Of a DNA stretch of 64,000 nucleotides, positions 48,949 to 56,914 are shown piece after piece. Source of the stretch: Burkholderiales bacterium (lineage in GTDB: Bacteria > Pseudomonadota > Gammaproteobacteria > Burkholderiales > Burkholderiaceae_C); the NCBI GenBank assembly GCA_030604135.1, contig JAUVWL010000001.1:124001-188000 (forward strand), read 5' to 3'. The notes below the pieces were generated by a model. That model worked only from the letters and a program-made list of their open reading frames with translations, searched no databases and was not told the DNA's origin. The position numbers were made by a program, and so were the translations under genes. Within the stretch, counting starts at the first letter, position 1. Each line of letters opens with the position of its first letter.

Positions 48949-49748
48949 GGCTCCATCTGCTGCGGGCCCTTCGCGCCGTGGTCGGGCGCGAAGTGTCCCG
49001 CTTTTTGCGCCAGCCTTCGCGCCTGGGCTCGGCCCTGGTGCGACCGCTGTTGTGGTTCGTGGTGTTTGCGGCCGGCTTTCACAACGTGTTCGGGGTGGCG
49101 GTGCAGCCACCCTACGAGACCTACATCGAATACAAGGAATACATGTTGCCCGGCCTGCTGGGCATGATCGCGCTGTTCAATGGCATGCAGAGCTCGCTGT
49201 CCATGGTCTACGACCGGGAAATGGGGGTGATGCGCCTGCTGCTGACGGCGCCGCTGCCCCGCGGCTGGCTGCTGGCCTTCAAGCTGCTGGCCGGTACCTG
49301 CCTGTCGCTGCTGCAGATGGTGGTTTTTCTCTTGGTCGCGTGGCTGTTCGGCGTGGCCGTGCTGCCGTGGAACCTGCCGCTGGTGCTGCTGACCATGGCC
49401 AGTTGTGCCGTCATGCTGGCCGCGCTGGGCCTGGTGCTGTCGGTCTATGTGCGACAGCTGGAAAACTTTGCCGGCACCATGAACTTCGTGATCTTCCCGA
49501 TGTTCTTCATCAGCCCGGCCCTTTATCCTTTGTGGAAGTTGGAGGAGTCGGGTGCCTGGTGGCTGCACCAGGCGGCGCAGCTCAACCCGTTCAGCCACGG
49601 CGTCGAGGCGATACGCTTTGCCCTGCATGGGCAGGTGAACCTCGTGGCCTGGGCTGTGCTGCTGGGCTGCTCGGCCGTTTTTTTTGTGCTGGCCCTCTGG
49701 GGCTATGACCCGCAACGTGGCTGGATACGCCAACGCGGAGCCGCCTGA
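48930..49748 (+). CDS. ABC-2 type permease of the PQQ-linked system (PedC-like)
   Basis: The 272-residue membrane protein has six predicted helices and the ABC-2 permease pattern (MLPGLLGMIALFNGMQSSLSMVYDREMGVMRLLLTAPLPRGWLL, NFVIFPMFFISPALYPLWKL, LNPFSHGVEAIRFAL). It resembles PedC of the Pseudomonas ethanol/phenylethanol oxidation cluster. It pairs with the ATPase encoded in the divergent operon, an unusual split of one transporter over two operons. It overlaps its neighbours at both ends (19 and 1 bases). Confidence 0.9.
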   Translation: MQGPPIGLHLLRALRAVVGREVSRFLRQPSRLGSALVRPLLWFVVFAAGFHNVFGVAVQPPYETYIEYKEYMLPGLLGMIALFNGMQSSLSMVYDREMGVMRLLLTAPLPRGWLLAFKLLAGTCLSLLQMVVFLLVAWLFGVAVLPWNLPLVLLTMASCAVMLAALGLVLSVYVRQLENFAGTMNFVIFPMFFISPALYPLWKLEESGAWWLHQAAQLNPFSHGVEAIRFALHGQVNLVAWAVLLGCSAVFFVLALWGYDPQRGWIRQRGAA

Positions 49749-49771
49749 TGGAACGCGGCAGGAGAGACAAG

Positions 49772-50578
49772 ATGAACTGTCCAATGCGACGTCGTGCTTT
49801 TGTCGGCTGGGGCGTGGCCACCAGCCTCTTGTCTGCCGGCCCGCTGCGCGCGGCCGAAGACCACACCGGAGGTGACCCACTGGGGTCCATGCAATGGCCA
49901 GGCTTGCGCCGCCAGTTCATTGGTCAGGCGCCCATGCGCTTTTCGGATCAGGTGGTGGTCAAGGGCCCGGCCTTTGCCGACGATGCGATGAACGTCCCCA
50001 TCCTGTTCGATGCCCGGGCACTGGCCGGCGAGGGTGGGGGCATTCGGCGCATTCGCGTGGTGGCCGACCGCAACCCGGTGCGCGAGGTGCTCGACTTTGA
50101 ACCGATGCGCTCGCTGCCGGTGCTGGCTTTTCGACTGCGGCTGGAGCAGGCCTCGCCGGTGCGTGCCTTGGTCGAGACGGCGGACGGTCACTGGCATGTC
50201 GGCAGCACCTGGGTCCAGGCCGCCGGGGGCGGCTGCACGGTGCCCGGTGCCACCCGCGCCGACGGCAGCTGGAGCCAGACGCTCAACCAGGTGCAGGCGC
50301 GATTCTTCAGCAATGTGCTGGAGGGCAGCCGCCGCCTGCGCCTGCGTGTGATGCACCCCATGGACACCGGTCTGGTGGCCGGCATCCCGGCCTTCTACCT
50401 GGAGCAGCTGGAACTGCTGGATGCGACCGGCCAACCCTGGTGGAAGCTGGGCTTGCACGAGCCGGTTTCCGAGAACCCCATCATCACGTTCGAAATGCCG
50501 ACCGCTGCTCAGGGCAGTTTCAGGTTGACAGGGCGGGACAACAACGGCAACCGAATCGACATGGAGCTGCTGTCATGA
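49772..50578 (+). CDS. SoxYZ-like carrier of the quinoprotein relay system
   Basis: The ATG at 49772 has a clear AGGAGAG site and gives 268 residues; the track's ATG at 49748 is an alternative. A Tat-like start (MRRRAFVGWGVATSLLSAG) precedes a fused SoxY-like and SoxZ-like pair. The SoxY part keeps a Gly-rich Cys arm (GGGCTVPG, about C155), the site that carries sulfur adducts in true SoxY. The protein fits the group named quinoprotein-dehydrogenase-associated SoxYZ-like carrier. What it carries here is unknown. It overlaps MBL1 by 4 bases. Confidence 0.88.
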   Translation: MNCPMRRRAFVGWGVATSLLSAGPLRAAEDHTGGDPLGSMQWPGLRRQFIGQAPMRFSDQVVVKGPAFADDAMNVPILFDARALAGEGGGIRRIRVVADRNPVREVLDFEPMRSLPVLAFRLRLEQASPVRALVETADGHWHVGSTWVQAAGGGCTVPGATRADGSWSQTLNQVQARFFSNVLEGSRRLRLRVMHPMDTGLVAGIPAFYLEQLELLDATGQPWWKLGLHEPVSENPIITFEMPTAAQGSFRLTGRDNNGNRIDMELLS

Positions 50579-51567
50579 GGCGCGTGTTTGCCAGTGCGCT
50601 GCTGGCCGCCATCGTTTGGGGCCAGCCGCCGGCACACAGCCAGCCGGCCATCATGGGGCAGGCGCAGGTGCCACGCCCCGACATGTCGCGCCTGGACTAC
50701 GACCTGAAGGCGCGTCAGATTGCGCCGCGCACCTGGGTGATCGAGGGCGCGGTGGAGGACTTCAGCCGGCAAAACGGCTGCAACATCATCAACACCGCCT
50801 TCATTGCCACCGGAGAAGGGGTGGTGGTGGTCAACACCGGCCCCTCTCGCCTGTATGGCGAGCAGCAGCGGCGCCTGATTGCCCAGACCACGTCCGAACC
50901 GGTGGTGCAGGTGCTCAACCTGAATCTGCACCCCGACTATTTCTTCGGCAACCAGGCCTGGGCCGACCGGCCGGTGCAGGCGCTGGCGGGCACCATGGCC
51001 GGCATGCAGGCCCAGGGTGCGGTGTATGCCGACAACCTTTACCGCCTCTGCGGCGACTGGATGAAGGGCACCGAGTCGACGCCGGCCGCCCAGCCGGTTG
51101 CACCCGGAACCCGTCGGATGGGTCAGCACCAGCTGGAGCTGCGGCGCCTCGAAGGCCACACGCCCGATGACCTCGTGCTGCTGGACCACAGCACCGGCGT
51201 CGTGTTTGCAGGGGGGCTGGTTTTTTCGAACCGCGTGCCAACCACACCCAATGCCGACTTTACCCGCTGGAAAGCCAGCCTGGAGCAGCTGGATCGTTTG
51301 TTGTCTTCGGGCAGCTTCCGCGTGGTGGTGCCCAGCCACGGACCGGTTCACACCGGGCGGGACGGTGTGGCACAGACCCGTGACTGGCTGGACTGGTTGA
51401 CGGGTCACATGGACAAGCAGGCGGAAGCCGGGCTGGACCTGGCCGAGGTCCTGGCGCTGCCGGTGCCGGACCGTTTTGGCACCTGGGCGGCGCAGCCGGT
51501 GGAACTGCACCGCACCCTGACGCAGTGGTACCCCGCATTCGAGCAGCGCGCCCTGGGAGGACGCTGA
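50575..51567 (+). CDS. Quinoprotein relay metallo-beta-lactamase-fold protein 1 (degenerate zinc site)
   Basis: From ATG 50575 the protein has 330 residues with a signal peptide (to about AHSQ, residue 22). It has the MBL fold seen in SoxH-like relay proteins (TIGR04558 type, from memory). The usual HxHxDH reads LNLHPDY, so the first His and last His are lost, while EGHTPDD and PSHGPVH still offer His ligands. Catalytic zinc chemistry as in classical MBL enzymes is therefore doubtful. It closes the operon that starts with the beta-propeller and is followed by the dehydrogenase promoter. Confidence 0.85.
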   Translation: MRRVFASALLAAIVWGQPPAHSQPAIMGQAQVPRPDMSRLDYDLKARQIAPRTWVIEGAVEDFSRQNGCNIINTAFIATGEGVVVVNTGPSRLYGEQQRRLIAQTTSEPVVQVLNLNLHPDYFFGNQAWADRPVQALAGTMAGMQAQGAVYADNLYRLCGDWMKGTESTPAAQPVAPGTRRMGQHQLELRRLEGHTPDDLVLLDHSTGVVFAGGLVFSNRVPTTPNADFTRWKASLEQLDRLLSSGSFRVVVPSHGPVHTGRDGVAQTRDWLDWLTGHMDKQAEAGLDLAEVLALPVPDRFGTWAAQPVELHRTLTQWYPAFEQRALGGR

Positions 51568-51574
51568 GCCTTGC

Positions 51575-51751
51575 AGTGTCCCCCCGTGTGATACGCCCTT
51601 GTCTGTCCAAGTCAGGTGTCACACAGGCAACACGGGGGGTGCGCCATTTTTGAGCAGTGTCACGTCGCTTCATGCTCAGGCAGCAGCCCGGAATGCTCGG
51701 ACACGCCCCGCGATGGGCCTGGACGACCTGCAAGGCGGCTGGAAGTGTCAC
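51575..51751. promoter_or_regulatory. Repeated GTGTC(AC) boxes, possible activator sites
   Basis: The motif GTGTC recurs at 51576 (GTGTCCC), 51616 (GTGTCAC), 51657 (GTGTCAC) and 51745 (GTGTCAC), with steps of 40, 41 and 88 bases. GTGTGA at 51586 and TCACAC at 51619 also form an inverted repeat. The last box lies 16 bases from the -24 element. The steps are near four helical turns, as expected for enhancer-type sites. Confidence 0.5.
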
Positions 51752-51760
51752 GCAAAGGGC

Positions 51761-51775
51761 TGGCACAGATGTTGC
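51761..51775 (+). promoter_or_regulatory. Sigma-54 (-24/-12) promoter of the alcohol dehydrogenase gene
   Basis: TGGCAC-agatg-TTGC matches the consensus TGGCAC-N5-TTGC fully, with GG-N10-GC spacing. It lies 109 bases before the GTG of the dehydrogenase in a 316-base gap that has no gene. Confidence 0.85.
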
Positions 51776-51883
51776 GCCGTATGGCTGTGCTACCCGGGAA
51801 CTGGAGGCTTGGGAAGCTCGCCACCGGCCGGGCAATGCGCACCGATGCCGTCATCAACCTCTTGAACGAGCAGGAGACAAACT

Positions 51884-53602
51884 GTGAAACGTACGCTACT
51901 GAGCCTTTTGGTCATGGCCGCCACCGCACACGTCAGTGCGCAGGTGACCGACACCATGATTGCCAACGACGCCAAGACCACCGACAGCGTGCTGACCAAT
52001 GGTCTGGGCACCCAGCTGCAGCGCCATTCGCCGCTGACCGGCATCAACGCCCGCAACATCAACCGGCTGGTACCCACGTGGTCGATGTCCTTTGGCGGCG
52101 AAAAGCAGCGGGGCCAGCAGTCACAACCCTTGGTCCACAACGGCAAGATGTTCGTGACAGCGTCCTACTCGCGCATTTTTGCGGTGGACGCCAAGACCGG
52201 CCGCAAGCTCTGGAAGTACGAGCACCGCCTGCCTGAAGGCATCATGCCCTGCTGCGACGTGATCAACCGCGGCGCTGCCCTGTACGACAACCTGGTGATT
52301 TTCGGCACACTCGACGCCCAGCTGGTGGCGCTGGACCAGGAAACCGGCCGTGTGGTCTGGCGTGAGCGCATCGACGACTACAGCGCGGGCTACAGCTACA
52401 CGGCGGCGCCGCTGATCGCCGAAGGTCTGCTCATGACCGGTGTCTCGGGGGGTGAGTTTGGTGTCATCGGTCGCGTCGAGGCGCGTGACCCCAAGACCGG
52501 CAAGATGGTCTGGGTGCGTCCGGTTGTCGAAGGCCACATGGGCTTCAAGGACGGCAAAGAGAATGGCATCAGTGGCACCACCAACGCCACCTGGCCGGGC
52601 GAGATGTGGAAGACCGGCGGCGCGGCCACCTGGATGGGTGGCAGCTACGACCCCAAGACCGGCCTCGCCTATTTCGGCACCGGCAACCCGGGCCCCTGGA
52701 ACAGCCACCTGCGCAAGGGCGACAACCTGTTCTCTTCTTCGACGGTGGCAATCGACCCCAAGACCGGGCAGATCGTTTGGCACTACCAGAACACGCCCAA
52801 CGACGGCTGGGACTTCGACGGCACCAACGAGTTCGTGACCTTCGACATGGACGGCAAGCGCATGGGAGCCAAAGCCGACCGCAATGGCTTCTTCTACGTG
52901 AACGATGCCGCTACCGGCAAGCTGGTCAATGCTTTCCCCTTCGTGACCAAGACCACCTGGGCCACAGGCATCGACCTCAAGACCGGTCGGCCGAACTTCG
53001 TGCCGGATAACCGCCCGGGCGATCCGACCGGTGAAGGCGGCGACGGCAACAAGGGCAAGGCGGTGTTTGCGGCCCCGGCCTTCCTCGGTGGCAAGAACCA
53101 GATGCCAATGGCCTACAGTCCCAAGACCGGTCTGTTCTACGTGCCGGCCAACGAGTGGGGCATGGAGATCTGGAACGAGCCCGTCACCTACAAGAAGGGC
53201 GCAGCCTACCTGGGCGCTGGCTTCACCATCAAGCCGCTGTACGACGAATACATCGGTTCGTTGCGGGCCATCAACCCCAAGACCGGCAAGATCGAGTGGG
53301 AAGTGAAGAACGAGGCGCCGCTGTGGGGTGGCGTGCTCAGCGTCGGCGATCTGGTGTTCTGGGGCACGCCCGAAGGCTACCTGAAGGCAGCCGACGCCAA
53401 GACCGGCAAGATCGTCTGGCAGTTCCAGACCGGCTCGGGCATCGTGGCGCCGCCGGTGACCTGGATGCAGGACGGCGAGCAGTACATCAGCGTGGTCTCT
53501 GGCTGGGGTGGTGCGGTTCCGCTTTGGGGCGGCGAAGTGGCCAAGAAGGTCAACTTCCTCGAGCAGGGCGGTTCCGTCTGGACCTTCAAGTTGCTGAAGT
53601 AA
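51884..53602 (+). CDS. PQQ-dependent alcohol dehydrogenase, lanthanide-type
   Basis: The 572-residue periplasmic quinoprotein starts at GTG 51884 (AGGAGA upstream) with a signal peptide to about VSAQ (residue 20). It has the eight-bladed propeller of the methanol/ethanol family, the vicinal disulfide C123-C124 (MPCCDV), and metal ligands E191 (GGEFGV), N268 (TGNPGPWN) and catalytic D310. The segment WDFDG gives a second Asp, D312, two residues on. In known enzymes this Asp marks lanthanide use (XoxF, PedH), whereas calcium enzymes have Ala or Ser there. The substrate is unknown: probably a primary alcohol. No cytochrome domain is fused; a cytochrome c follows. Confidence 0.93.
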   Translation: MKRTLLSLLVMAATAHVSAQVTDTMIANDAKTTDSVLTNGLGTQLQRHSPLTGINARNINRLVPTWSMSFGGEKQRGQQSQPLVHNGKMFVTASYSRIFAVDAKTGRKLWKYEHRLPEGIMPCCDVINRGAALYDNLVIFGTLDAQLVALDQETGRVVWRERIDDYSAGYSYTAAPLIAEGLLMTGVSGGEFGVIGRVEARDPKTGKMVWVRPVVEGHMGFKDGKENGISGTTNATWPGEMWKTGGAATWMGGSYDPKTGLAYFGTGNPGPWNSHLRKGDNLFSSSTVAIDPKTGQIVWHYQNTPNDGWDFDGTNEFVTFDMDGKRMGAKADRNGFFYVNDAATGKLVNAFPFVTKTTWATGIDLKTGRPNFVPDNRPGDPTGEGGDGNKGKAVFAAPAFLGGKNQMPMAYSPKTGLFYVPANEWGMEIWNEPVTYKKGAAYLGAGFTIKPLYDEYIGSLRAINPKTGKIEWEVKNEAPLWGGVLSVGDLVFWGTPEGYLKAADAKTGKIVWQFQTGSGIVAPPVTWMQDGEQYISVVSGWGGAVPLWGGEVAKKVNFLEQGGSVWTFKLLK

Positions 53603-53676
53603 GCCCCCTGCGCTGCTGAGCGGTTTCCCCCCCTGCAAGGGGGAACCGCCGGTGAGGTCCGGCGAAACCGGATCCT
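53603..53676 (+). repeat. GC-rich dispersed repeat, diverged copy (dehydrogenase-cytochrome gap)
   Basis: GCCCCCTGCGCTGCTGAGCGG...CCGGCGAAACCGG resembles the repeat at 19641 and 55668. It contains a strong hairpin, CGGTTTCCCCC/GGGGGAACCG, which may reduce read-through from the dehydrogenase into the cytochrome gene. Confidence 0.5.
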
Positions 53677-53764
53677 TGGTAAGTGCTGGATGGGGCTCCT
53701 GGCGTACTTTGCCGCGCTTGGGTCCCCATCCCTTTTTTTGTCTGTCGTTTTCTGGTGACCCATC

Positions 53765-54097
53765 ATGCGCGCGTTCGTTTCAAGCTCTCTGCTGGTGTTT
53801 CCCTTCATGGGTCTGGCCTCGCTGGCTCAGGCGGCCGATGTGGACAAGACCGTCGAACTGGCCAAGTCGGCCGGCTGTTACACCTGCCACGCCAACGCCG
53901 AGAAGGTGGTGGGTCCATCGTTTGCCGACATTGCGGCCAAGTACGCCGGTGAGAAAGATGCCGCTATGTCCTTGGCCCAGTCGATTCAGAACGGCTCGCG
54001 CGGCAAATGGGGGCGGGTGCCGATGCCGGCCAACCCGAGCCTGAGCGCACCCGATCTCAAGGCGCTGTCCGAATGGGTGCTGACGGTCAAGCCCTGA
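53765..54097 (+). CDS. Cytochrome c (class I, c551-like)
   Basis: The 110-residue periplasmic cytochrome has a signal peptide (to about AQA, residue 23), one heme motif CYTCH (38-42) and the axial Met87 in RVPMPANP. Its size and pattern resemble c8/c551-type carriers. It directly follows the quinoprotein dehydrogenase, so it is probably its electron acceptor, passing electrons to the oxidase. A diverged repeat hairpin lies in the gap. Confidence 0.92.
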   Translation: MRAFVSSSLLVFPFMGLASLAQAADVDKTVELAKSAGCYTCHANAEKVVGPSFADIAAKYAGEKDAAMSLAQSIQNGSRGKWGRVPMPANPSLSAPDLKALSEWVLTVKP

Positions 54098-54107
54098 GCA
54101 CCAACCG

Positions 54108-54926
54108 ATGGTGCGCGTCCTCTGCCTCGTCGGCCTGTGTCTGACAGGGCTGTTGCCCCTGCTGGTCACAGCGCAGGACAGCGAGCGCAGCGACTGGCTG
54201 CGCAACCCCGCGATGGGCAACTACAAGGCCTACGCCGAGTTCAAGATGGCCAACTATGCCCAGGCCCGCCTGGTCTGGCAGACCTTGGCCGAGGTGGGCA
54301 ACGGGGACGCCCTGTTCAACCTGGCCATCCTGGCCGAAGACGGGCTCGGTGAACCCCGTGACATGGCCAAGGCGGAGGCCCTGTACACCAGCGCAGCCCG
54401 GGCCGGCAATTTCAAGGCCCAGTACCGGCTGGGCATGCTGTACAGCGCCGGCGAGTTGCTGCCACGCGATCCGATGAAGGCGCGCACCTATCTCACGCTG
54501 GCGGCCCAAGGGGGCGATCGTGATGCAAAGCAGGCACTGGCCGCGCTGGACCAGCCGGCTGCCCCGCGCACCCCCTTCCAGGAGGCCGAGTGGCAGGCTG
54601 CATTGGGGCGACACGACGTTGCCGCCACGCTTTACCGTCGCCTGGCCGACGACGGTGATGTGGTGGCCAGAACCCGCCTGGCCTGGATGCACGAAGCGGG
54701 ACGCGGGGTCGAAAGAAGCCTGACTGAAGCCGCGCGCCTGTTTGCGCTGTCGGCCGAGGCGGGCGACGCCGAGGCCCAATATGCGCTGGCGGTGATGTAC
54801 CGAACGGGGCGCGGACGGCCAGCAGACCGCGAACGGAGTCTGCACTGGCTCGAGCGCGCCGCTGCCCAGTCGCATCCGGCTGCGCGAGAGGCTTTGTCAT
54901 CCCTGCAGTTGAGCACCACACGCTGA
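54108..54926 (+). CDS. Sel1-repeat protein
   Basis: The 272-residue protein has an N-terminal signal peptide (to about VTAQ, residue 23) and several Sel1-like repeats (GDALFNLAILAEDGLGEPRDMAKAEALYTSAARAGNFKAQYRLGMLYSAGE, AEAQYALAVMYRTGRGR). Such helical repeats act as protein-interaction scaffolds, here presumably in the periplasm. It lies 10 bases after the cytochrome c gene, so it belongs to the same transcript. Its role in alcohol oxidation is unknown; assembly or maturation is possible. Confidence 0.85.
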   Translation: MVRVLCLVGLCLTGLLPLLVTAQDSERSDWLRNPAMGNYKAYAEFKMANYAQARLVWQTLAEVGNGDALFNLAILAEDGLGEPRDMAKAEALYTSAARAGNFKAQYRLGMLYSAGELLPRDPMKARTYLTLAAQGGDRDAKQALAALDQPAAPRTPFQEAEWQAALGRHDVAATLYRRLADDGDVVARTRLAWMHEAGRGVERSLTEAARLFALSAEAGDAEAQYALAVMYRTGRGRPADRERSLHWLERAAAQSHPAAREALSSLQLSTTR

Positions 54927-54962
54927 TCGGTGGCGGGCAAGGCCCTGCCGCCGACCGAAGGG

Positions 54963-55769
54963 TCAGCGCACCCGTTCGGCCGTGAGCAGACCGCCAGTCA
55001 GGAAGCCCCGTGGCACCCGCTCTTCGCGCTCGAACCGAACCAGGCCCATTCCGCGGCAATACCATTCCCGGCTGATCAGGGGCACGACGGTGAAGCCGTT
55101 GACCGCATCGGTGTACAGGGTGATCTGTGCTTCACCAACCACCCGCAGGCAAGGTGTGTGCTTGCCCATTGGTGTCTCGACCACGTCGTCGGTGGCCTCG
55201 ATCCGCCAGTTCATCTGCGCCTTGTGGGTGTATTTGAGTTCGCGCGGATGTTCATTGCGGCGCATGATCAGGTAAGGCACGGTGGTTCCCGACCATTCTG
55301 TTCCGACAGCCAGCGGTGTCCTGATCACCCACAGGGGCTCCGGGTCTGCACTGGGCGCCTCGTCGATGTCGGCCTGGGTGGCCACGCGCCGCACACCCGC
55401 CTCATCGACTTGCAACCAGTAACTGACTCCGGCCGAATGGTGCCGTCGCATGAGGCTCTGGCCATTCCACTGGGCCGGACCCCGGGTGGTCAGGGTCCAG
55501 CGCTCGATCACCGGAGGCTGGTCGGTGTGGTCGGTCTGCGTGTTGACTTCGTAAACCTGCCGTTCACCATCGCGCAGCGGGAACCACTCGTTGCCCATGT
55601 CCGGCTTTCCACATCCGGCCAACAACCCGGCAACACAGGTTGCGGTGGCGCTGGCGAGCAGCACAGGCCAGGCGCACCGTGGAACCGGCTTTGCCGGGCC
55701 ACAGGTGCGGTCCCCCTCCCCGCAGGAGGGGGGGGAAGACGCGAAGCGGCGCAGGGGGGGGAACATCAT
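54963..55769 (-). CDS. Predicted lipoprotein, last gene of the extended pqq operon
   Basis: The 268-residue protein has a lipobox (LLAGC, about residue 54) and then a beta-rich domain starting EWFPLRDGERQVYEV, like small outer-membrane or periplasmic lipoproteins. The start ATGATG overlaps the preceding stop by 4 bases. Residues 3-33, before the signal helix, are encoded by a copy of the GC-rich dispersed repeat, which gives an oddly long n-region. A GTG (VLLASATAT) is an alternative start but lacks a basic n-region. Function unknown. Confidence 0.7.
   Translation of the reverse strand: MMFPPLRRFASSPPSCGEGDRTCGPAKPVPRCAWPVLLASATATCVAGLLAGCGKPDMGNEWFPLRDGERQVYEVNTQTDHTDQPPVIERWTLTTRGPAQWNGQSLMRRHHSAGVSYWLQVDEAGVRRVATQADIDEAPSADPEPLWVIRTPLAVGTEWSGTTVPYLIMRRNEHPRELKYTHKAQMNWRIEATDDVVETPMGKHTPCLRVVGEAQITLYTDAVNGFTVVPLISREWYCRGMGLVRFEREERVPRGFLTGGLLTAERVR
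55668..55762 (-). repeat. GC-rich dispersed repeat copy inside the lipoprotein gene
   Basis: Read on the minus strand, CCCCTGCGCCGCTTCGCGTCTTCC...TGTGGCCCGGCAAAGCCGGTTCCACGG aligns closely with the copy in the ilvN-ilvC gap (19641). It lies within the first 35 codons of the lipoprotein ORF. Confidence 0.65.
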
Positions 55770-56290
55770 TTCCCCGGCAGCTGTGCGCGTGGCACGTCGC
55801 TGAGCTTGATTCGGACCTGGTCGTTGCCGGCTGGGCGCAGCCAGGGCAGCCCCCCTGCACCACGCACCGGCTCCACCGTGCCCATCTGGCTGTTGCCGTC
55901 GCGCGCTTTTTTCAGGCCATCAGTCAGAATGCCCTGCAAGTCCTTCTGGTAGGGCAGTTGAAAGGCACGCGGCATTTCCACCGGCTGGTTGTCCTTCATC
56001 GGGTGCACCCAGAGGTGAATGGCGCCCGGGTGGTTGCGCGCCGGGCTGGGTTCGTCGAACACCGCAGACAGCAACAGAAAGCGCTCGGGCAGGCGATCTT
56101 CTGACGGCCAGCCGGACACCGCCAGCAGAGTCTGGTGGCTGAGCAGGTAAAAGCCACTGACCGTGAGCACCAGTGCGGTCTTGAGCAGCCAGTGCCAGCG
56201 GGTGGCCAGGCACAGCACCAGCAGCAGCGCGGCCAGCAGGGCGTAGATCAGCGCCAGCCAAAGCAGCTCGGAAGACACGGCAGGGATCAT
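55766..56290 (-). CDS. Membrane protein of unknown function in the extended pqq operon
   Basis: The 174-residue protein has two adjacent membrane helices near residues 8-30 and 35-57, then a soluble, probably periplasmic part with ERFLLLSAVFDEPSPARN and HPGAIHLWVHPMKDNQP. I recognise no domain. It starts 12 bases after the ExbD-like gene and its stop overlaps the lipoprotein start. Its layout suggests it is an accessory part of the ExbB/ExbD-like complex, perhaps the link to the lipoprotein. Confidence 0.7.
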   Translation of the reverse strand: MIPAVSSELLWLALIYALLAALLLVLCLATRWHWLLKTALVLTVSGFYLLSHQTLLAVSGWPSEDRLPERFLLLSAVFDEPSPARNHPGAIHLWVHPMKDNQPVEMPRAFQLPYQKDLQGILTDGLKKARDGNSQMGTVEPVRGAGGLPWLRPAGNDQVRIKLSDVPRAQLPGK

Positions 56291-56302
56291 GGGACGTCTG
56301 CT

Positions 56303-56914
56303 TCAGAGTCCGGCGCGCTGCACGATGGCACGCGGCCGGGTGTTGAGGTCGGAGACACGACCGATGTCGTCGAGCGAGAAACGCACCAGGGTGCGTTCAT
56401 CACCCGGGCTGGGCAGTTGCTGGGTGCCGGTGAAGACGATCTCGGCCTGCGGGTTGACTTTGATGACCGTCACCGAGACGTCCACCGGCTGCTGGTCGTT
56501 GCTTTCGTAGTAGTGGGCGTTGACGATGTACTCACCCGGGACGATGCCACGCAGCGTGACGATCTCCTGCCGCACCGTGCTTTCGATGATGCGCCCGTCG
56601 ACCAGCACCGTGTTGTTCTTGGCGCCCCGGTCATCCCGGTCCAGGTGCAGCATGCCGGCGTCGCGCTGGCGGAACCACAGCAGTTTGCCTGCCGGGTCCA
56701 GCACCCAGGCGTCGATGTCGTTGGGGTTGCCGTCCGGCCACGCAATGGTGATCATGAACTCGGCCTTGGCCGGCACGTCGCCCGCCTTGCGGGCCTGCGG
56801 ATTGAAAGCGATCAGGGCCACCACAAAACACAGCACGAAGGCAATCAACATGTTGAACAACATGTCGTAGAACGGGTCGGTTTCGGTGTCACGAACCGTC
56901 CGGCCGATCGCCAT
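56303..56914 (-). CDS. ExbD/TolR-like protein with a periplasmic beta domain
   Basis: The 203-residue protein begins with a short cytoplasmic tail and one helix (18-37). The segment TDPFYDMLFNMLIAF lines up with the ExbD pattern TPFIDVMLVLLIIF, so D17 matches the ion-carrying Asp of ExbD/TolR. A different periplasmic domain follows (AWPDGNPNDIDAWVLDPAGKLLWF, HLDRDDRGAKNN), which does not look like the normal ExbD C-terminus and resembles bacterial beta-sandwich domains with Asp-rich turns. It overlaps the ExbB-like gene by 26 bases. This looks like a new motor-type variant, not standard TonB support. Confidence 0.7.
   Translation of the reverse strand: MAIGRTVRDTETDPFYDMLFNMLIAFVLCFVVALIAFNPQARKAGDVPAKAEFMITIAWPDGNPNDIDAWVLDPAGKLLWFRQRDAGMLHLDRDDRGAKNNTVLVDGRIIESTVRQEIVTLRGIVPGEYIVNAHYYESNDQQPVDVSVTVIKVNPQAEIVFTGTQQLPSPGDERTLVRFSLDDIGRVSDLNTRPRAIVQRAGL

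Noticed and set aside
52121-53638. 505-residue minus-strand ORF opposite the alcohol dehydrogenase
   Set aside because: It is a shadow frame; the dehydrogenase on the plus strand has all metal and PQQ-site motifs.
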